Notes: generated from the letters alone by a model not told the origin. A DNA stretch of 64,000 bases from Neptuniibacter caesariensis (GCF_000153345.1 NZ_CH724128.1:1-64000), one strand, 5' to 3'. Counted from the first letter of the stretch, positions 1 through 7,789 are shown. A program made the numbers and translations.

Positions 1-472
1 CTTCTTGTGTCACGCTTTTCTTCAGGATCGTCGTGTCTTTATCAAAGGCTTCGTAATAGGCAGACCCTCCGACCATACCCACGGTCATGGTGTGCAGATC
101 GCGATGTTTCTCAACCCTGCGTGAATTACCATGCTGAAGATACAACTGGGTACTACAGCTGTAATAATTGGGCGAGGTATATGTGATATAGAGGGCTCTT
201 TCTTCACGCCAGGCTAAGCCGCTCATCGCATCAATCTGGCCGTTCTCCATCATTTTCAGGCAGCGCTTCCAGGGGCACCTCAGGTATTCAACTTCAAACC
301 CCATGCGTTCACTTAAGGTGTTCCAGAGTTCATGATCAATGCCCCAGACATTATCGGGGGTTACAAAACGAAAGGGAGGCCAGGAGTCTACGCCAACAAT
401 CAGCTTTTCAGCCCGGACCTGGGCACTAATGATCAGAAGAAAAGAAAAACACAGAGTTAAAAATCTTGTCAC
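1..472 (-). CDS. Periplasmic solute-binding protein (SBP_bac_3 type), 3' end outside window
   Basis: Partial gene running off the left edge; 157 codons are visible with no stop. It starts at a GTG (470-472) and the first ~21 residues form a signal peptide (TRFLTLCFSFLLIISAQVRA). The mature start, EKLIVGVDSWPPFR, is the usual opening of family 3 amino-acid-type binding proteins, followed by GIDHELWNTLSERMGFEVEY and a WKRCLKMMENGQIDAM stretch typical of lobe 1. No ABC permease or ATPase is visible nearby, so it may be a solo sensor or orphan binding protein. The ligand cannot be told from sequence. It is divergent from the lipoprotein gene at 583. Confidence 0.8.
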   Translation of the reverse strand, partial: MTRFLTLCFSFLLIISAQVRAEKLIVGVDSWPPFRFVTPDNVWGIDHELWNTLSERMGFEVEYLRCPWKRCLKMMENGQIDAMSGLAWREERALYITYTSPNYYSCSTQLYLQHGNSRRVEKHRDLHTMTVGMVGGSAYYEAFDKDTTILKKSVTQE

Positions 473-582
473 CTTATGGACCTCACCTAGCCACTAGGGC
501 GTCCATTCCCCCTGTTATACCGCTGAACTATATGCTATCCAATATAGTCCAAAGGGATGAACCTAGAAAAGAAAGGATAACA

Positions 583-1014
583 ATGAGCGGGAAAATTTTA
601 TCGATCCTGTTTGTCACGGGGCTGATGGTAGGTTGTGCGGGCAGTTATAGTCATTCTGTTAAAAGAGAGCATTATCTGCTCGATACCGCGAAGGGGGAGC
701 TTTGCATTGAGGGGCGTAACGCATGCCAGTCGTTGTCTTTGATTGTTCCATCTTTTCAGGAACACGTAATTGCAGCAGGCTATAAGCTACCTAAAAAAGC
801 CTATCAATGGAGTGCTTCTGAGCTGCAAAACCTTATGTTGCAGCCTCCTGGGAACCCATATCAGCCAGAAATCCTTTCGGCCAATCTATATCGCCTTCCG
901 CCGGTTTACGCTGTCCACAGTGTTTGGGATGTGTTGGCCTGGGAGCATTATATTCTCTATGAACGGGGTGATAGGTTCGATTACATTGAGCGTCCGGTTC
1001 CTCGTCGCTTTTAA
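583..1014 (+). CDS. Small hypothetical lipoprotein
   Basis: I do not recognise the family. The protein is 143 residues. The ATG at 583 is preferred because it has an AGGA Shine-Dalgarno a few bases upstream and starts a lipoprotein signal (hydrophobic stretch LSILFVTGLMVGC, lipobox Cys at about residue 19). A longer in-frame extension to 466 would give an unlikely N-terminus overlapping the divergent gene. The mature part has two Cys in LCIEGRNACQ and a C-terminal region rich in Tyr and Arg. No transmembrane segment follows the signal. Probably outer-membrane or inner-membrane anchored; role unknown. Confidence 0.6.
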   Translation: MSGKILSILFVTGLMVGCAGSYSHSVKREHYLLDTAKGELCIEGRNACQSLSLIVPSFQEHVIAAGYKLPKKAYQWSASELQNLMLQPPGNPYQPEILSANLYRLPPVYAVHSVWDVLAWEHYILYERGDRFDYIERPVPRRF

Positions 1015-1059
1015 AACAAAATCACAAGCAGTTGGAGATTTTCCTTGATTATTGCTCTG

Positions 1060-1074
1060 TACCTACTAGTATGT
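1060..1074. promoter_or_regulatory. Probable TetR operator upstream of the tetR gene
   Basis: TACCTACTAGTATGT is a semi-palindrome centred on ACTAGT, 33 bp before the TetR-family start. It overlaps a possible -10 (TAGTAT, 1067-1072) with TTGATT at 1045-1050 as -35 (16-bp spacer). The same 15-mer with one change occurs upstream of the neighbouring exporter gene (1732-1746), which supports autoregulation plus control of the exporter. Confidence 0.65.
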
Positions 1075-1106
1075 TTGTAATTATTTAATCGCCATAGAGG
1101 CTTTTG

Positions 1107-1676
1107 ATGGCTACGACACGTGATCTTTTGGTTGATACGATGAAGCAACTGCTCTGGGAGCGGGGCTATGATGCAACCAGCCCAAACCATGTGCTTGAGC
1201 GAAGTGGTGTGGGCAAGGGTAGTTTCTATCACCACTTCAAAAGCAAGAAGGATCTTGCAGTTGCCGCGATGGAAGCGAGGGCGGATGATCTGATCGCGGA
1301 ATTCGATAGTTTAATCAGCCAAAGCTCAGGTGATTGGTTCGATAAAGTCTGTGCTTACCTGCAGCTTCCTCGACATGCTTTGAAAGGCTGTCGAATGGGA
1401 CGTATTGTTCAGGATCCATCGGTTGGGGATGACCAGCTTCTAGCGCCTTTAGACCGGTATTTCTCTACGATGCATCAGCGTTTCAGTGGAATTTACCAAG
1501 AAGCGCAGCGTCAGGACAAGCTAGCCAAGACGATACCTGCTGAAGCTTTGGCTACCCTGACTTTAAGTGTTATCCAGGGCGGTTTTGTGGTGGGGAAAGC
1601 CACTTCTCAGGATCAGATTGTTGATGAAACCAGTGGAAGCTTTATGACTTTGCTAGAGAGCCTTAAGCGTCATTAA
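1107..1676 (+). CDS. TetR/AcrR-family transcriptional regulator
   Basis: A 189-residue repressor. The N-terminal helix-turn-helix is clear: DLLVDTMKQLLWERGYDATS then VLERSGVGKGSFYHHFKSKK, residues ~5-50, the typical TetR_N signature (GKGSFYHHFxSKxxL). The C-terminal ligand domain is helical and unspecific. ATG 1107 is chosen over a TTG at 1104 because AGAGG lies 6 bases upstream. It precedes an EamA exporter in the same direction, separated by a terminator, and both genes carry the same near-palindromic site upstream, so it probably represses itself and the exporter and is released by a small-molecule inducer. The inducer is unknown. Confidence 0.9.
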   Translation: MATTRDLLVDTMKQLLWERGYDATSPNHVLERSGVGKGSFYHHFKSKKDLAVAAMEARADDLIAEFDSLISQSSGDWFDKVCAYLQLPRHALKGCRMGRIVQDPSVGDDQLLAPLDRYFSTMHQRFSGIYQEAQRQDKLAKTIPAEALATLTLSVIQGGFVVGKATSQDQIVDETSGSFMTLLESLKRH

Positions 1677-1690
1677 CTGATCGATTTTTA

Positions 1691-1717
1691 AAAGCCTGTC
1701 TCAGCACAGGTTTTTTT
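1691..1717 (+). terminator. Rho-independent terminator after tetR
   Basis: CCTGT / ACAGG stem (1695-1699 with 1706-1710) with a six-base loop, directly followed by seven T. It separates the TetR gene from the exporter, so the exporter must have its own promoter. Confidence 0.75.
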
Positions 1718-1731
1718 ATAAATACTAATTG

Positions 1732-1746
1732 TACCTACTGGTATGT
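1732..1746. promoter_or_regulatory. Probable TetR operator upstream of EamA exporter
   Basis: TACCTACTGGTATGT, identical to the site at 1060-1074 except for one base in the centre. It lies 23 bp upstream of the exporter start, just after the tetR terminator, where it would overlap the exporter promoter. Confidence 0.65.
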
Positions 1747-1768
1747 AAAGTTGATATGGAGAACTGCC

Positions 1769-2668
1769 ATGCGTATCTATGCCAATCAAACAGCGCTGCT
1801 TACCTTGTTGTTTATTACTGTGTATGGCTCCGGCTTTGTTGGGGCTAAGCTGGGGTTGGCTTATAGCGAACCCTTTACGTTCTTGGGTGTTCGCTTCCTG
1901 ATTGCCGGAGGTTTATTAGCCGTCGGTGCTTTACTGCTGGATGCTCCCTGGCCGAAAAATCCAGGGTGGTTTTTGCTGGTGGGCTTCCTCCTTCAGGGGG
2001 TATTTTCAGCGGGGGTGTTTTACGCCATGTACCTGGGGATGAAACCTGCGGTTTGTGCCTTGATTATTGCACTGCAGCCCCTGTTAGTGACAGTCTTGGC
2101 AGGCCCCTATTTGCAGGAAGAGGTTTCAATCCAACGCTGGCTCGGGCTCATTATTGGGGTCGCCGGTGTATCTCTGGTCGTGGCTGATGGTCTGGCTGTA
2201 GAGGGCATAACCCCGGCTACGCTTATCTGGGCGGTTGTGGGTTTGTTAGGGCTTTCACTGGGTCAATTGGTGCAAAAAAAGCATTGTGCAGATATGCATC
2301 TGATCAGTGGCGGTGCGCTCCAGGTCCTGGGCACAGTACCGTTGATGTTCCTGCTTGCCATGACTTTTGAAACGATGCAGATCGAGTGGCATCTGGATTT
2401 GGTGATATCGATTTTCTGGATGGCAATCGGTGTCTCATTAGGTGCGGTGACCTTGCTGTATATCCTGATCAGTCGAAGCAGCGCCTCGCAGGTTGCGAGT
2501 GTGTTTTACGGTATCCCGGTAGCAGCGGCTTTGATCGCCTGGCCGCTGTTTAATCAGGTACCAACAATGATTGACTGGGTCGGCTTTGCGATAGTGGTGA
2601 TCGGGATAGGGGTAGCGAACGCTAATAAGTCAGGAATAAAACTGCTGAAGGCAGCTAGAAGCGGCTAA
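1769..2668 (+). CDS. EamA/DMT-family transporter
   Basis: Inner-membrane drug/metabolite transporter of 299 residues with about ten hydrophobic segments arranged as two EamA repeats (LLTLLFITVYGSGFVGAKLG at the start of repeat 1; TPATLIWAVVGLLGLSLGQ at repeat 2). ATG 1769 is taken because GGAG lies 7 bases upstream; an in-frame TTG at 1751 has no such signal. Regulated by the upstream TetR-family gene through a shared operator. The last codons (ARSG, stop) lie inside a 10-bp-period repeat array. Substrate unknown; amino acids, metabolites or drugs are all possible in this family. Confidence 0.88.
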   Translation: MRIYANQTALLTLLFITVYGSGFVGAKLGLAYSEPFTFLGVRFLIAGGLLAVGALLLDAPWPKNPGWFLLVGFLLQGVFSAGVFYAMYLGMKPAVCALIIALQPLLVTVLAGPYLQEEVSIQRWLGLIIGVAGVSLVVADGLAVEGITPATLIWAVVGLLGLSLGQLVQKKHCADMHLISGGALQVLGTVPLMFLLAMTFETMQIEWHLDLVISIFWMAIGVSLGAVTLLYILISRSSASQVASVFYGIPVAAALIAWPLFNQVPTMIDWVGFAIVVIGIGVANANKSGIKLLKAARSG

Positions 2669-2750
2669 GGGCGGCTCAATGCGATGCTGCCCTTAGCCGA
2701 AATTTTCTGTATTTGGCAGAGTCTATCTGCCCTTTACGGTTTTTACCTGA
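2641..2750. repeat. 10-bp-period inverted array, includes hairpin after EamA gene
   Basis: Reading in blocks of ten from 2641, units such as gcagctagaa, gcggctaagg, gcggctcaat form a plus-oriented left arm, followed by minus-oriented units ccttagccga, gtctatctgc, cctttacggt. The core is a 14-bp near-perfect stem (2662-2675 with 2686-2699, one G-T pair) that contains the stop codon of the exporter and may act as a two-way terminator. Same family as the arrays at 5764, 7801, 12501, 13869 and 18411. Confidence 0.6.
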
Positions 2751-3358
2751 ATCATCTCTCGCTTCGCCTGCTTAATCACGCTTAGTCCCGCGGTTATGGC
2801 TAGGCTACCCATAATGGCTGCCACGAGCAGGTCGGGCCAGGCTTGTCCGCTGCCGAATACCCCGGCAGCCGCAATCATTACCGCGACATTGCCGATGGCA
2901 TCGTTACGGCTGCATAGCCAGACTGAGCGCATATCCGCATCGCCACTGCGGAAGGTATATAAGAGAATGGCCACGGTCAGGTTTGCGATCAGGGCGAGGA
3001 AACCGATTGCCCCCATCGTCAGAGCCTCAGGTGTAGTGCCGTGGATAAAGTCCCATACCACTTTGGCGATCACAAACAGGCCAAACAGTAGCATGGTTGA
3101 GCCTTTGACCAAGGCAGCACGGGAGCGCCAGAGCATCCCCATCGATAATACAGAGAGTGAGATAACATAGTTTGCAGCATCGCCGAGGAAGTCGATCGCA
3201 TCTGCTAACAGTGACGCCGAGCTGGCATTGAAACCTGCGATAATCTCCACCACAAACATGCTGGCATTGATCCACAGGGCGATCCATAAGGCACGGCGAA
3301 ACCGGTCGTTCTTAAGCGTATCTTCGGAATGTTTAGCGTCACAGCTACATCCGGCCAT
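2723..3358 (-). CDS. Cation diffusion facilitator-like heavy-metal exporter
   Basis: Integral membrane protein of 211 residues with about six membrane helices. The motifs SLLADAIDFLGDAANYVISL (residues ~48-67) and SVWLCSRNDAIGNVAVMIAA (~145-164) are the paired Asp-containing metal-binding helices of CDF-type transporters. The N-terminus MAGCSCDAKH carries two Cys and a His, likely metal ligands. It lacks a long C-terminal cytoplasmic domain, as do other cation transporters found beside CadR/PbrR regulators. It is expressed from a MerR-type promoter (3390-3420) just downstream of the regulator gene. Probable role: efflux of Cd/Zn/Pb from cytoplasm to periplasm. Confidence 0.85.
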   Translation of the reverse strand: MAGCSCDAKHSEDTLKNDRFRRALWIALWINASMFVVEIIAGFNASSASLLADAIDFLGDAANYVISLSVLSMGMLWRSRAALVKGSTMLLFGLFVIAKVVWDFIHGTTPEALTMGAIGFLALIANLTVAILLYTFRSGDADMRSVWLCSRNDAIGNVAVMIAAAGVFGSGQAWPDLLVAAIMGSLAITAGLSVIKQAKREMIQVKTVKGR

Positions 3359-3389
3359 CTTTAATATCCTCGAAATGGTTAATAAGGAT

Positions 3390-3420
3390 ATTTAAAACCC
3401 TGTAGTAGCTATAGGGTCAA
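3390..3420 (-). promoter_or_regulatory. MerR-type promoter/operator for the metal exporter
   Basis: On the minus strand there is a -35 TTGACC (3415-3420) and a -10 TTAAAT (3390-3395) separated by 19 bp, the long spacer that MerR-family activators untwist. The spacer holds the dyad ACCCTGTAG..CTATAGGGT (3397-3417), matching the CadR/PbrR/ZntR operator pattern. Confidence 0.85.
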
Positions 3421-3449
3421 GGCTGCCAGCTGAGTAAATTTGCTAGTGT

Positions 3450-3896
3450 TCAGTGGCCGTGTAAACCGTCCACATGGCTATCGGATTGTGTGCTCTCGGT
3501 GGGTTCACCTTCAGCGAGACCCTTTAGAATTTCACAGTGCTCAATATCACTATCGTTATTGCAACGGTGACGAAGTGTGCGTAACTCTGTCTCGAGCGAC
3601 TGAAGCGCACGAATTCGCTTAACTACGTGCTCGATATGTTCATCGACCAGATCATTGATCTCGTTGCAGCTTTCCGCAGGCTGATCGCCAAGGTCTAATA
3701 GGCGGCGTACTTCAGCAAGGCTCATATCCAGGCTGCGGCAGTTACGGATAAACAGCAAACGCCGGAGGTGTGATTCATTATAGATTCGGTAATTGCTGGA
3801 GGAACGATAGGGTGGCGGGAGTAAGCCTTCTTTCTCCCAGTAACGGATCGTTTCAACAGCGCAATCTGCGCGCTTCGCAAGCTGACCAATCTTCAT
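3450..3896 (-). CDS. cadR: Cd(II)/Pb(II)-responsive MerR-family regulator (CadR/PbrR type)
   Basis: A 148-residue MerR regulator. Residues 1-70 are the winged HTH (MKIGQLAKRADCAVETIRYW, then NYRIYNESHLRRL). The metal-site cysteines are C77, C112 and C121, spaced as in CadR/PbrR (C77, C112, C119 in the studied proteins, so the last loop is two residues longer). A His-containing tail (SHVDGLHGH) resembles the CadR His-rich C-terminus. The start has a strong AAGGAGG upstream. It sits upstream of the exporter on the same strand, and dyads occur before both genes, so it should autoregulate and activate the exporter. The subfamily is clear; the exact metal is inferred. Confidence 0.88.
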   Translation of the reverse strand: MKIGQLAKRADCAVETIRYWEKEGLLPPPYRSSSNYRIYNESHLRRLLFIRNCRSLDMSLAEVRRLLDLGDQPAESCNEINDLVDEHIEHVVKRIRALQSLETELRTLRHRCNNDSDIEHCEILKGLAEGEPTESTQSDSHVDGLHGH

Positions 3897-3913
3897 TTGA
3901 TGTACCTCCTTAA

Positions 3914-3947
3914 ACCTTATAGTAGATATAGGGTTTTATGATCTCAA
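3914..3947 (-). promoter_or_regulatory. Autoregulatory MerR operator/promoter
   Basis: Dyad ACCTTATAGT..ATATAGGGT at 3914-3934, a close relative of the exporter operator. On the minus strand a -35 TTGAGA (3942-3947) and -10 TACTAT have a 17-bp spacer, with the operator covering the -10, consistent with repression rather than activation. Confidence 0.65.
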
Positions 3948-4071
3948 GTAAGTTCATGTTTTTGGCGGTGTGCTAAAGTTAAATGTCAGGTAGGGAGGTT
4001 ATTAGCCAGACTATTGCTAACGGGTTTTGAACTATACGTGGACTTTGTATAGCTCAAACTAAGGAGCATTT

Positions 4072-4809
4072 GTGCCGATTAAGTTTCTCTGTATCGCTCT
4101 GTTTCTCATGCTGAGCGTCTCATCATTTGTTCGTGCTGGGAATCACTCAGAGGTGACGCTTGTCTCAACAGAGCTGATGTCAGGTTTGCTGGAGCAGACC
4201 GATCAAGGTGTAGAAGGTGTTTATCCGGATTTCTTTGCTCAGGCTGCAGATAAAGCGGACGTACGATTAAATTACCGTATCGTGCCCTGGTCCCGTGCAG
4301 TGCTTGAAACGGAAAAGTCTTCGGACTATCTGCTGTTTCCCCTGACCCGCACTACTGAGCGAGAACAGCGCTTTAACTGGTTGGCAAAGCTTTGGGAAGT
4401 GCCCATCTGTTTTCTTACTGTCACGCGGCCAATCAACTCCTATGAAGAGGCAAAAAAACTGGAGGGAATCATGGTCTGGCGAGGCTCTTCCCATCAGCAA
4501 AGGCTTAAGGAACTTGGTTTTACCAATCTAGTGCCATTTGATGACCCGCGCTTGGTTGAAGGCGTGCTGGCTAAGCGTACTAATGCCGCCTGGTATACGC
4601 CTTGTAATGAAGGATTGTCGCTTTGTGAATCGTTCAATTTAAAGCATGACATCATCATTGGTGAGGCAGTGGATAATGAAACTGTCTGGTTAGCCGGTGG
4701 TAATCATTACCTTACCACAGAAGAAAAACAGCGCTTCATCAAAGCGGTTTCTGAGCTTGCCCCCGAAGGCACCCTAAGGCGCAGGATCCTTATGGAAAGT
4801 AAGCAATAG
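4072..4809 (+). CDS. Periplasmic solute-binding protein, solo
   Basis: A 245-residue secreted protein starting at GTG with AAGGAG 5 bases upstream. The signal peptide (IKFLCIALFLMLSVSSFVRAG) is followed by a family-3-like binding fold: GVEGVYPDFFAQAADKADV, then VPWSRAVLETEKSSDYLLFPLTRTTEREQRFNW. This RTxEREQ(R/K)FxW signature recurs in the neighbouring gene at 4975 (RTPERENRFKW), so the two are paralogues. No transport genes accompany them. Two Cys (PCNEGLSLC) could form a periplasmic disulfide. Ligand unknown. Confidence 0.8.
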   Translation: MPIKFLCIALFLMLSVSSFVRAGNHSEVTLVSTELMSGLLEQTDQGVEGVYPDFFAQAADKADVRLNYRIVPWSRAVLETEKSSDYLLFPLTRTTEREQRFNWLAKLWEVPICFLTVTRPINSYEEAKKLEGIMVWRGSSHQQRLKELGFTNLVPFDDPRLVEGVLAKRTNAAWYTPCNEGLSLCESFNLKHDIIIGEAVDNETVWLAGGNHYLTTEEKQRFIKAVSELAPEGTLRRRILMESKQ

Positions 4810-4974
4810 CCTCCTTTTCTGAAAAATGCTCTTTCTTGCAGATAGGACAGCATAGCCAATATTACTGATCTATACTGAAGTGTGCTGCTGACAAAATGGA
4901 TCAGCGGCACCTGTCAAAAATCTTCAAGCAGGTGGAAGAAAGTAAAAGGAATGCTGTAGGGGCGTTGTTAGTTT

Positions 4975-5763
4975 ATGGAAGTAATACCTCTTAATTTAAG
5001 CTTTGTGGATTCCGGCCGCAGAAAACTAATTTTCTTAAGTTATTTCTTTCTACTGTCACTTTTGTTCGGGCCAAGGCTGGTTTATTCCCAACCTGAACTC
5101 AGGGTGATTACGGAAGACTGGGCGCCTTACAACTACAGAGATCAAGGTAAAGTCGTTGGTTTTTCCACAGAGATTGTTCATACGGTCATGGATGAGCTCG
5201 GTGAACACTATCCTATCGAAATCTACCCTGGTGCTCGGGGGGATCGAATGCTGAAAACCCTACCTAATGTGATGCACTTCTCCCTGTTCAGAACTCCTGA
5301 ACGAGAGAACAGGTTCAAATGGGTGGGGCCGATATCGAAGCAAGCGGTGTATTTCTATAAACGCAAAGACAACCCTCAAACATACCGCAGTATTAAGGAT
5401 ATTAAGCAAGCCCGCTTGATCACTGTGCCCCATAAAGGCCTGGTCGCGAGCCGGGTCGCTGCGCTGGGTATTACCAACGTGATTAAACTCTCTGAGCGTG
5501 AAAAACAGTTTTCACTGCTCTTTTCCGATCGCGCTGAGTTGTCGGTCAATGTCAGTCCACTGGGTGTTGCCCACTACCTTAAAATGATGGGCAAACCGGT
5601 CGATTCATTAGTCGCGACTGACGTAAAACTGGTTGAGTTTCCCCTTTATATCGCCTGCTCGAAAGAGATCCCTGACGAGGTTATCCAGCGCTGGCAGAAA
5701 GCGCTGGATAAGGTTAAAGCCTCGGATAAATACCAGCAGATCTACAAGAAGTATTTGATGTAG
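4975..5763 (+). CDS. Periplasmic solute-binding protein, solo
   Basis: A 262-residue paralogue of the gene at 4072, in tandem. Hydrophobic signal LIFLSYFFLLSLLFG then mature QPELRVITEDWAPYNYRDQG, VVGFSTEIVHTVMDEL and YPGARGDRMLKTLPN, the SBP_bac_3 pattern. The first ATG (4975) gives an unusually long n-region of 16 residues before the hydrophobic core; no good Shine-Dalgarno decides the start. No permease or ATPase is nearby. Its 3' end runs into a 10-bp-period array (5764-5990). Confidence 0.8.
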   Translation: MEVIPLNLSFVDSGRRKLIFLSYFFLLSLLFGPRLVYSQPELRVITEDWAPYNYRDQGKVVGFSTEIVHTVMDELGEHYPIEIYPGARGDRMLKTLPNVMHFSLFRTPERENRFKWVGPISKQAVYFYKRKDNPQTYRSIKDIKQARLITVPHKGLVASRVAALGITNVIKLSEREKQFSLLFSDRAELSVNVSPLGVAHYLKMMGKPVDSLVATDVKLVEFPLYIACSKEIPDEVIQRWQKALDKVKASDKYQQIYKKYLM

Positions 5764-5990
5764 GAGAGTAAAGGCGGATAAAAGCTGCTTGGGTCGGATA
5801 GGGGCGGCCGAAGGCGGGGCGGGCGGATAAGTGCTGTTACAATCGGATAGGATCAGCTCAACGCGATGGGCCGGTTAAATTCGGTTAAGAGCAGGTTATT
5901 TCTATTTTGCTGTTATCAGGTTCTGGCTGCTCTTTACTGCTTCTTTCTGTTTTTTTCTGCTTTCGGCCGACTTTTACCGCTTCTTCCTAT
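5764..5990. repeat. 10-bp-period inverted array between convergent genes
   Basis: Left arm (5771-5890) has plus-oriented units such as aaggcggata, gggtcggata, gggcggataa, tcggttaaga. The right arm (5921-5990) has exact ten-base units ending in CTGC or CCGC: ttctggctgc, tctttactgc, ttttttctgc, cttttaccgc. The right arm runs through the AraC-family stop codon (5974-5976). There is one 1-bp phase slip in the left arm near 5821. No ORF of note lies here. Confidence 0.65.
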
Positions 5991-6762
5991 ACTCATCCGG
6001 TGTCGTTCCCAGTAGTCGTTTAAACATGGCGATAAATGCTGAGGCGGTACTGTAGCCCAGGTCGAGGGCGACGCTTTCGACGCTGGTGCCTTCTTGCAGC
6101 ATCGGTACAGCACGGACAACTTTCAGGCGTTGTCGCCATTCACTCAGGGGCATATTCAACTCGCTCTGCGCTTTACGTGCCAGGGTGCGTTCCGACATGC
6201 CGAACTGCTCGGCGATAGCGCGGATCGAGTGATTCGCACCGGGGTCATCTTTTAGATAAGCCAGTACCTGGGTGATCAGGGGGTCTTTGGAATCGGGCAG
6301 GTAGTTACCGGCAATCGGAGTGACGATCAGCTGATCGAGGATAACATCGAGCAGACGACTCTCCTGCTCGGTGTAGGGCGGTTTAGGAAAGTGGTTTCGC
6401 AGGTGGATGAGCATCTCGCGCAGCATCGGGGAAACCAATAAAGCGCAGCTGGTTTTCGGCATGCCCCGCTTGGTTGCCAATTCATCATCAATGTACAGCG
6501 AGCAGTGCTCAGAGGCGTTGCGGTTGCCGCCCTGATGCTCAGTCCCCGCTGGGTGCCAAAGGCCGAAGTTGGGTGGTACCCGAAACTCCTGCTCCTCCGC
6601 ATGTAGCTCAAGCACGCCGCTAAAGGAAAATACAAATTCGCCCCAGGGGTGAGTCTGGGCCGGGTAGATAGTGTCTTCCGGCATCGAGCGTAAAAAGTAA
6701 TAGATCGGTTCCGGTAGCTCTTCGAGTGTGAGTGGCTGCTGGATATGTGGTTTTTTCGACAT
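5974..6762 (-). CDS. AraC-family transcriptional regulator with cupin sensor domain
   Basis: A 262-residue protein. Residues ~20-95 form a cupin/AraC ligand-binding domain (THPWGEFVFSFSGVLELHA, FGLWHPAGTEHQG). Residues ~160-260 form the AraC double HTH (SIRAIAEQFGMSERTLARKA, then VESVALDLGYSTASAFIAMF and LGTTPDEYRKKR). It is divergent from an EamA exporter 97 bp away and probably controls it, the common arrangement for this exporter type. The final codons KKR-stop are part of the adjoining 10-bp array. Confidence 0.9.
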   Translation of the reverse strand: MSKKPHIQQPLTLEELPEPIYYFLRSMPEDTIYPAQTHPWGEFVFSFSGVLELHAEEQEFRVPPNFGLWHPAGTEHQGGNRNASEHCSLYIDDELATKRGMPKTSCALLVSPMLREMLIHLRNHFPKPPYTEQESRLLDVILDQLIVTPIAGNYLPDSKDPLITQVLAYLKDDPGANHSIRAIAEQFGMSERTLARKAQSELNMPLSEWRQRLKVVRAVPMLQEGTSVESVALDLGYSTASAFIAMFKRLLGTTPDEYRKKR

Positions 6763-6784
6763 AGCTGGCGGATCTGAATGATGG

Positions 6785-6822
6785 TTTGTCTTATTCTAGC
6801 TATATCTAGTATTTCAGACAAA
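6785..6822. promoter_or_regulatory. Inverted repeat in the AraC/EamA divergent promoter region
   Basis: TTTGTCT (6785-6791) and AGACAAA (6816-6822) are perfect inverted arms with a 24-base spacer that itself holds two CTAG half-sites. Position between the two divergent starts makes it a candidate regulator-binding site. AraC proteins more often bind direct repeats, so this is tentative. Confidence 0.4.
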
Positions 6823-6859
6823 AGCAGAATAGATCGGATTATCGTTCAGAGGAATTACC

Positions 6860-7789
6860 ATGGGAACCCGTCAACCACTCGATCTGTTTGCTTTCGCCTG
6901 CATGTTTGGCTTCTGCCTGATCATGGCTTCCCAGCAGGTGGTGCTTAAAGCGGTGGCAGATCATATCGCTCCGGTGTTCCAGATCGCCCTGCGTTACGGT
7001 ATTGCTGCAACTCTGTTGTTACTGCTGATCAGAACCAAGCGATCTCAAGTAAAGCTAGCCCCGGAAAACCGGTTTCCGGCGTTATGGATCGGTATTTTGT
7101 TCACATTGGAATTCCTCTTCCTCGGTGAGGCGCTGCGCTACACCAATGCCTCCCATGCCACAGTGTTTCTCTATACCTCGCCGATCTTTGCAGCGATTGG
7201 GCTGCATATCAAAATCCCCAACGAGCGGATGAGCCGCCTGCAATGGTTTGGCATTATTCTCGCCTTTGCAGGCATGGCCGTTGCCTTTATGGGCGGAGGC
7301 GATAATAGCCTGAATGCGGCCATTCTCTGGGGAGATTTTCTTGCCCTGCTGGCCGGTGCCGCCTGGGGGGCAACTACGGTGGTGGTGCGTGCTACCGGTT
7401 TGTCTGCTCTACCGGCGAAGCAGACGTTGCTCTATCAATTGCTGGTGGCGTTTGTTGTGCTCGGTCTCTGGTCACTTTGGAGTGGCCAAACCGAGATCGA
7501 TCCTGTACCGGAGGTTTGGGCCAGCCTGGCATTTCATGGCGTTGTTGTTGCTTTTCTCGCCTTCCTGCTCTGGTTCTGGCTGCTGACCCGTTATAAAGCT
7601 TCACAGCTGGGTATCCTCTCCTTTATGACCCCGCTGTTCGGTGTATTGCTAGGTAGCTGGTGGCTGGATGAGAAGATCGAGCCGAACTTTATCGTCGGTG
7701 CCGGGGGGATCATTATCGGCATTCTGCTGGTCAGTGGGCATGGGTGGCTTTCGCAGCAAGCAGGGCGCTTCGCTTCTTTCAGAAGCTAG
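6860..7789 (+). CDS. EamA/DMT-family transporter
   Basis: A 309-residue inner-membrane protein with about ten hydrophobic helices in two EamA repeats; FACMFGFCLIMASQQVVLKA opens repeat 1 and ILWGDFLALLAGAAWGATTV opens repeat 2. RBS GAGGAA is 7 bases before the ATG. It is divergently transcribed from the AraC-family gene, its likely regulator. Substrate unknown. The stop codon is followed at once by stop-rich sequence leading into the longest 10-bp array of the window. Confidence 0.88.
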   Translation: MGTRQPLDLFAFACMFGFCLIMASQQVVLKAVADHIAPVFQIALRYGIAATLLLLLIRTKRSQVKLAPENRFPALWIGILFTLEFLFLGEALRYTNASHATVFLYTSPIFAAIGLHIKIPNERMSRLQWFGIILAFAGMAVAFMGGGDNSLNAAILWGDFLALLAGAAWGATTVVVRATGLSALPAKQTLLYQLLVAFVVLGLWSLWSGQTEIDPVPEVWASLAFHGVVVAFLAFLLWFWLLTRYKASQLGILSFMTPLFGVLLGSWWLDEKIEPNFIVGAGGIIIGILLVSGHGWLSQQAGRFASFRS

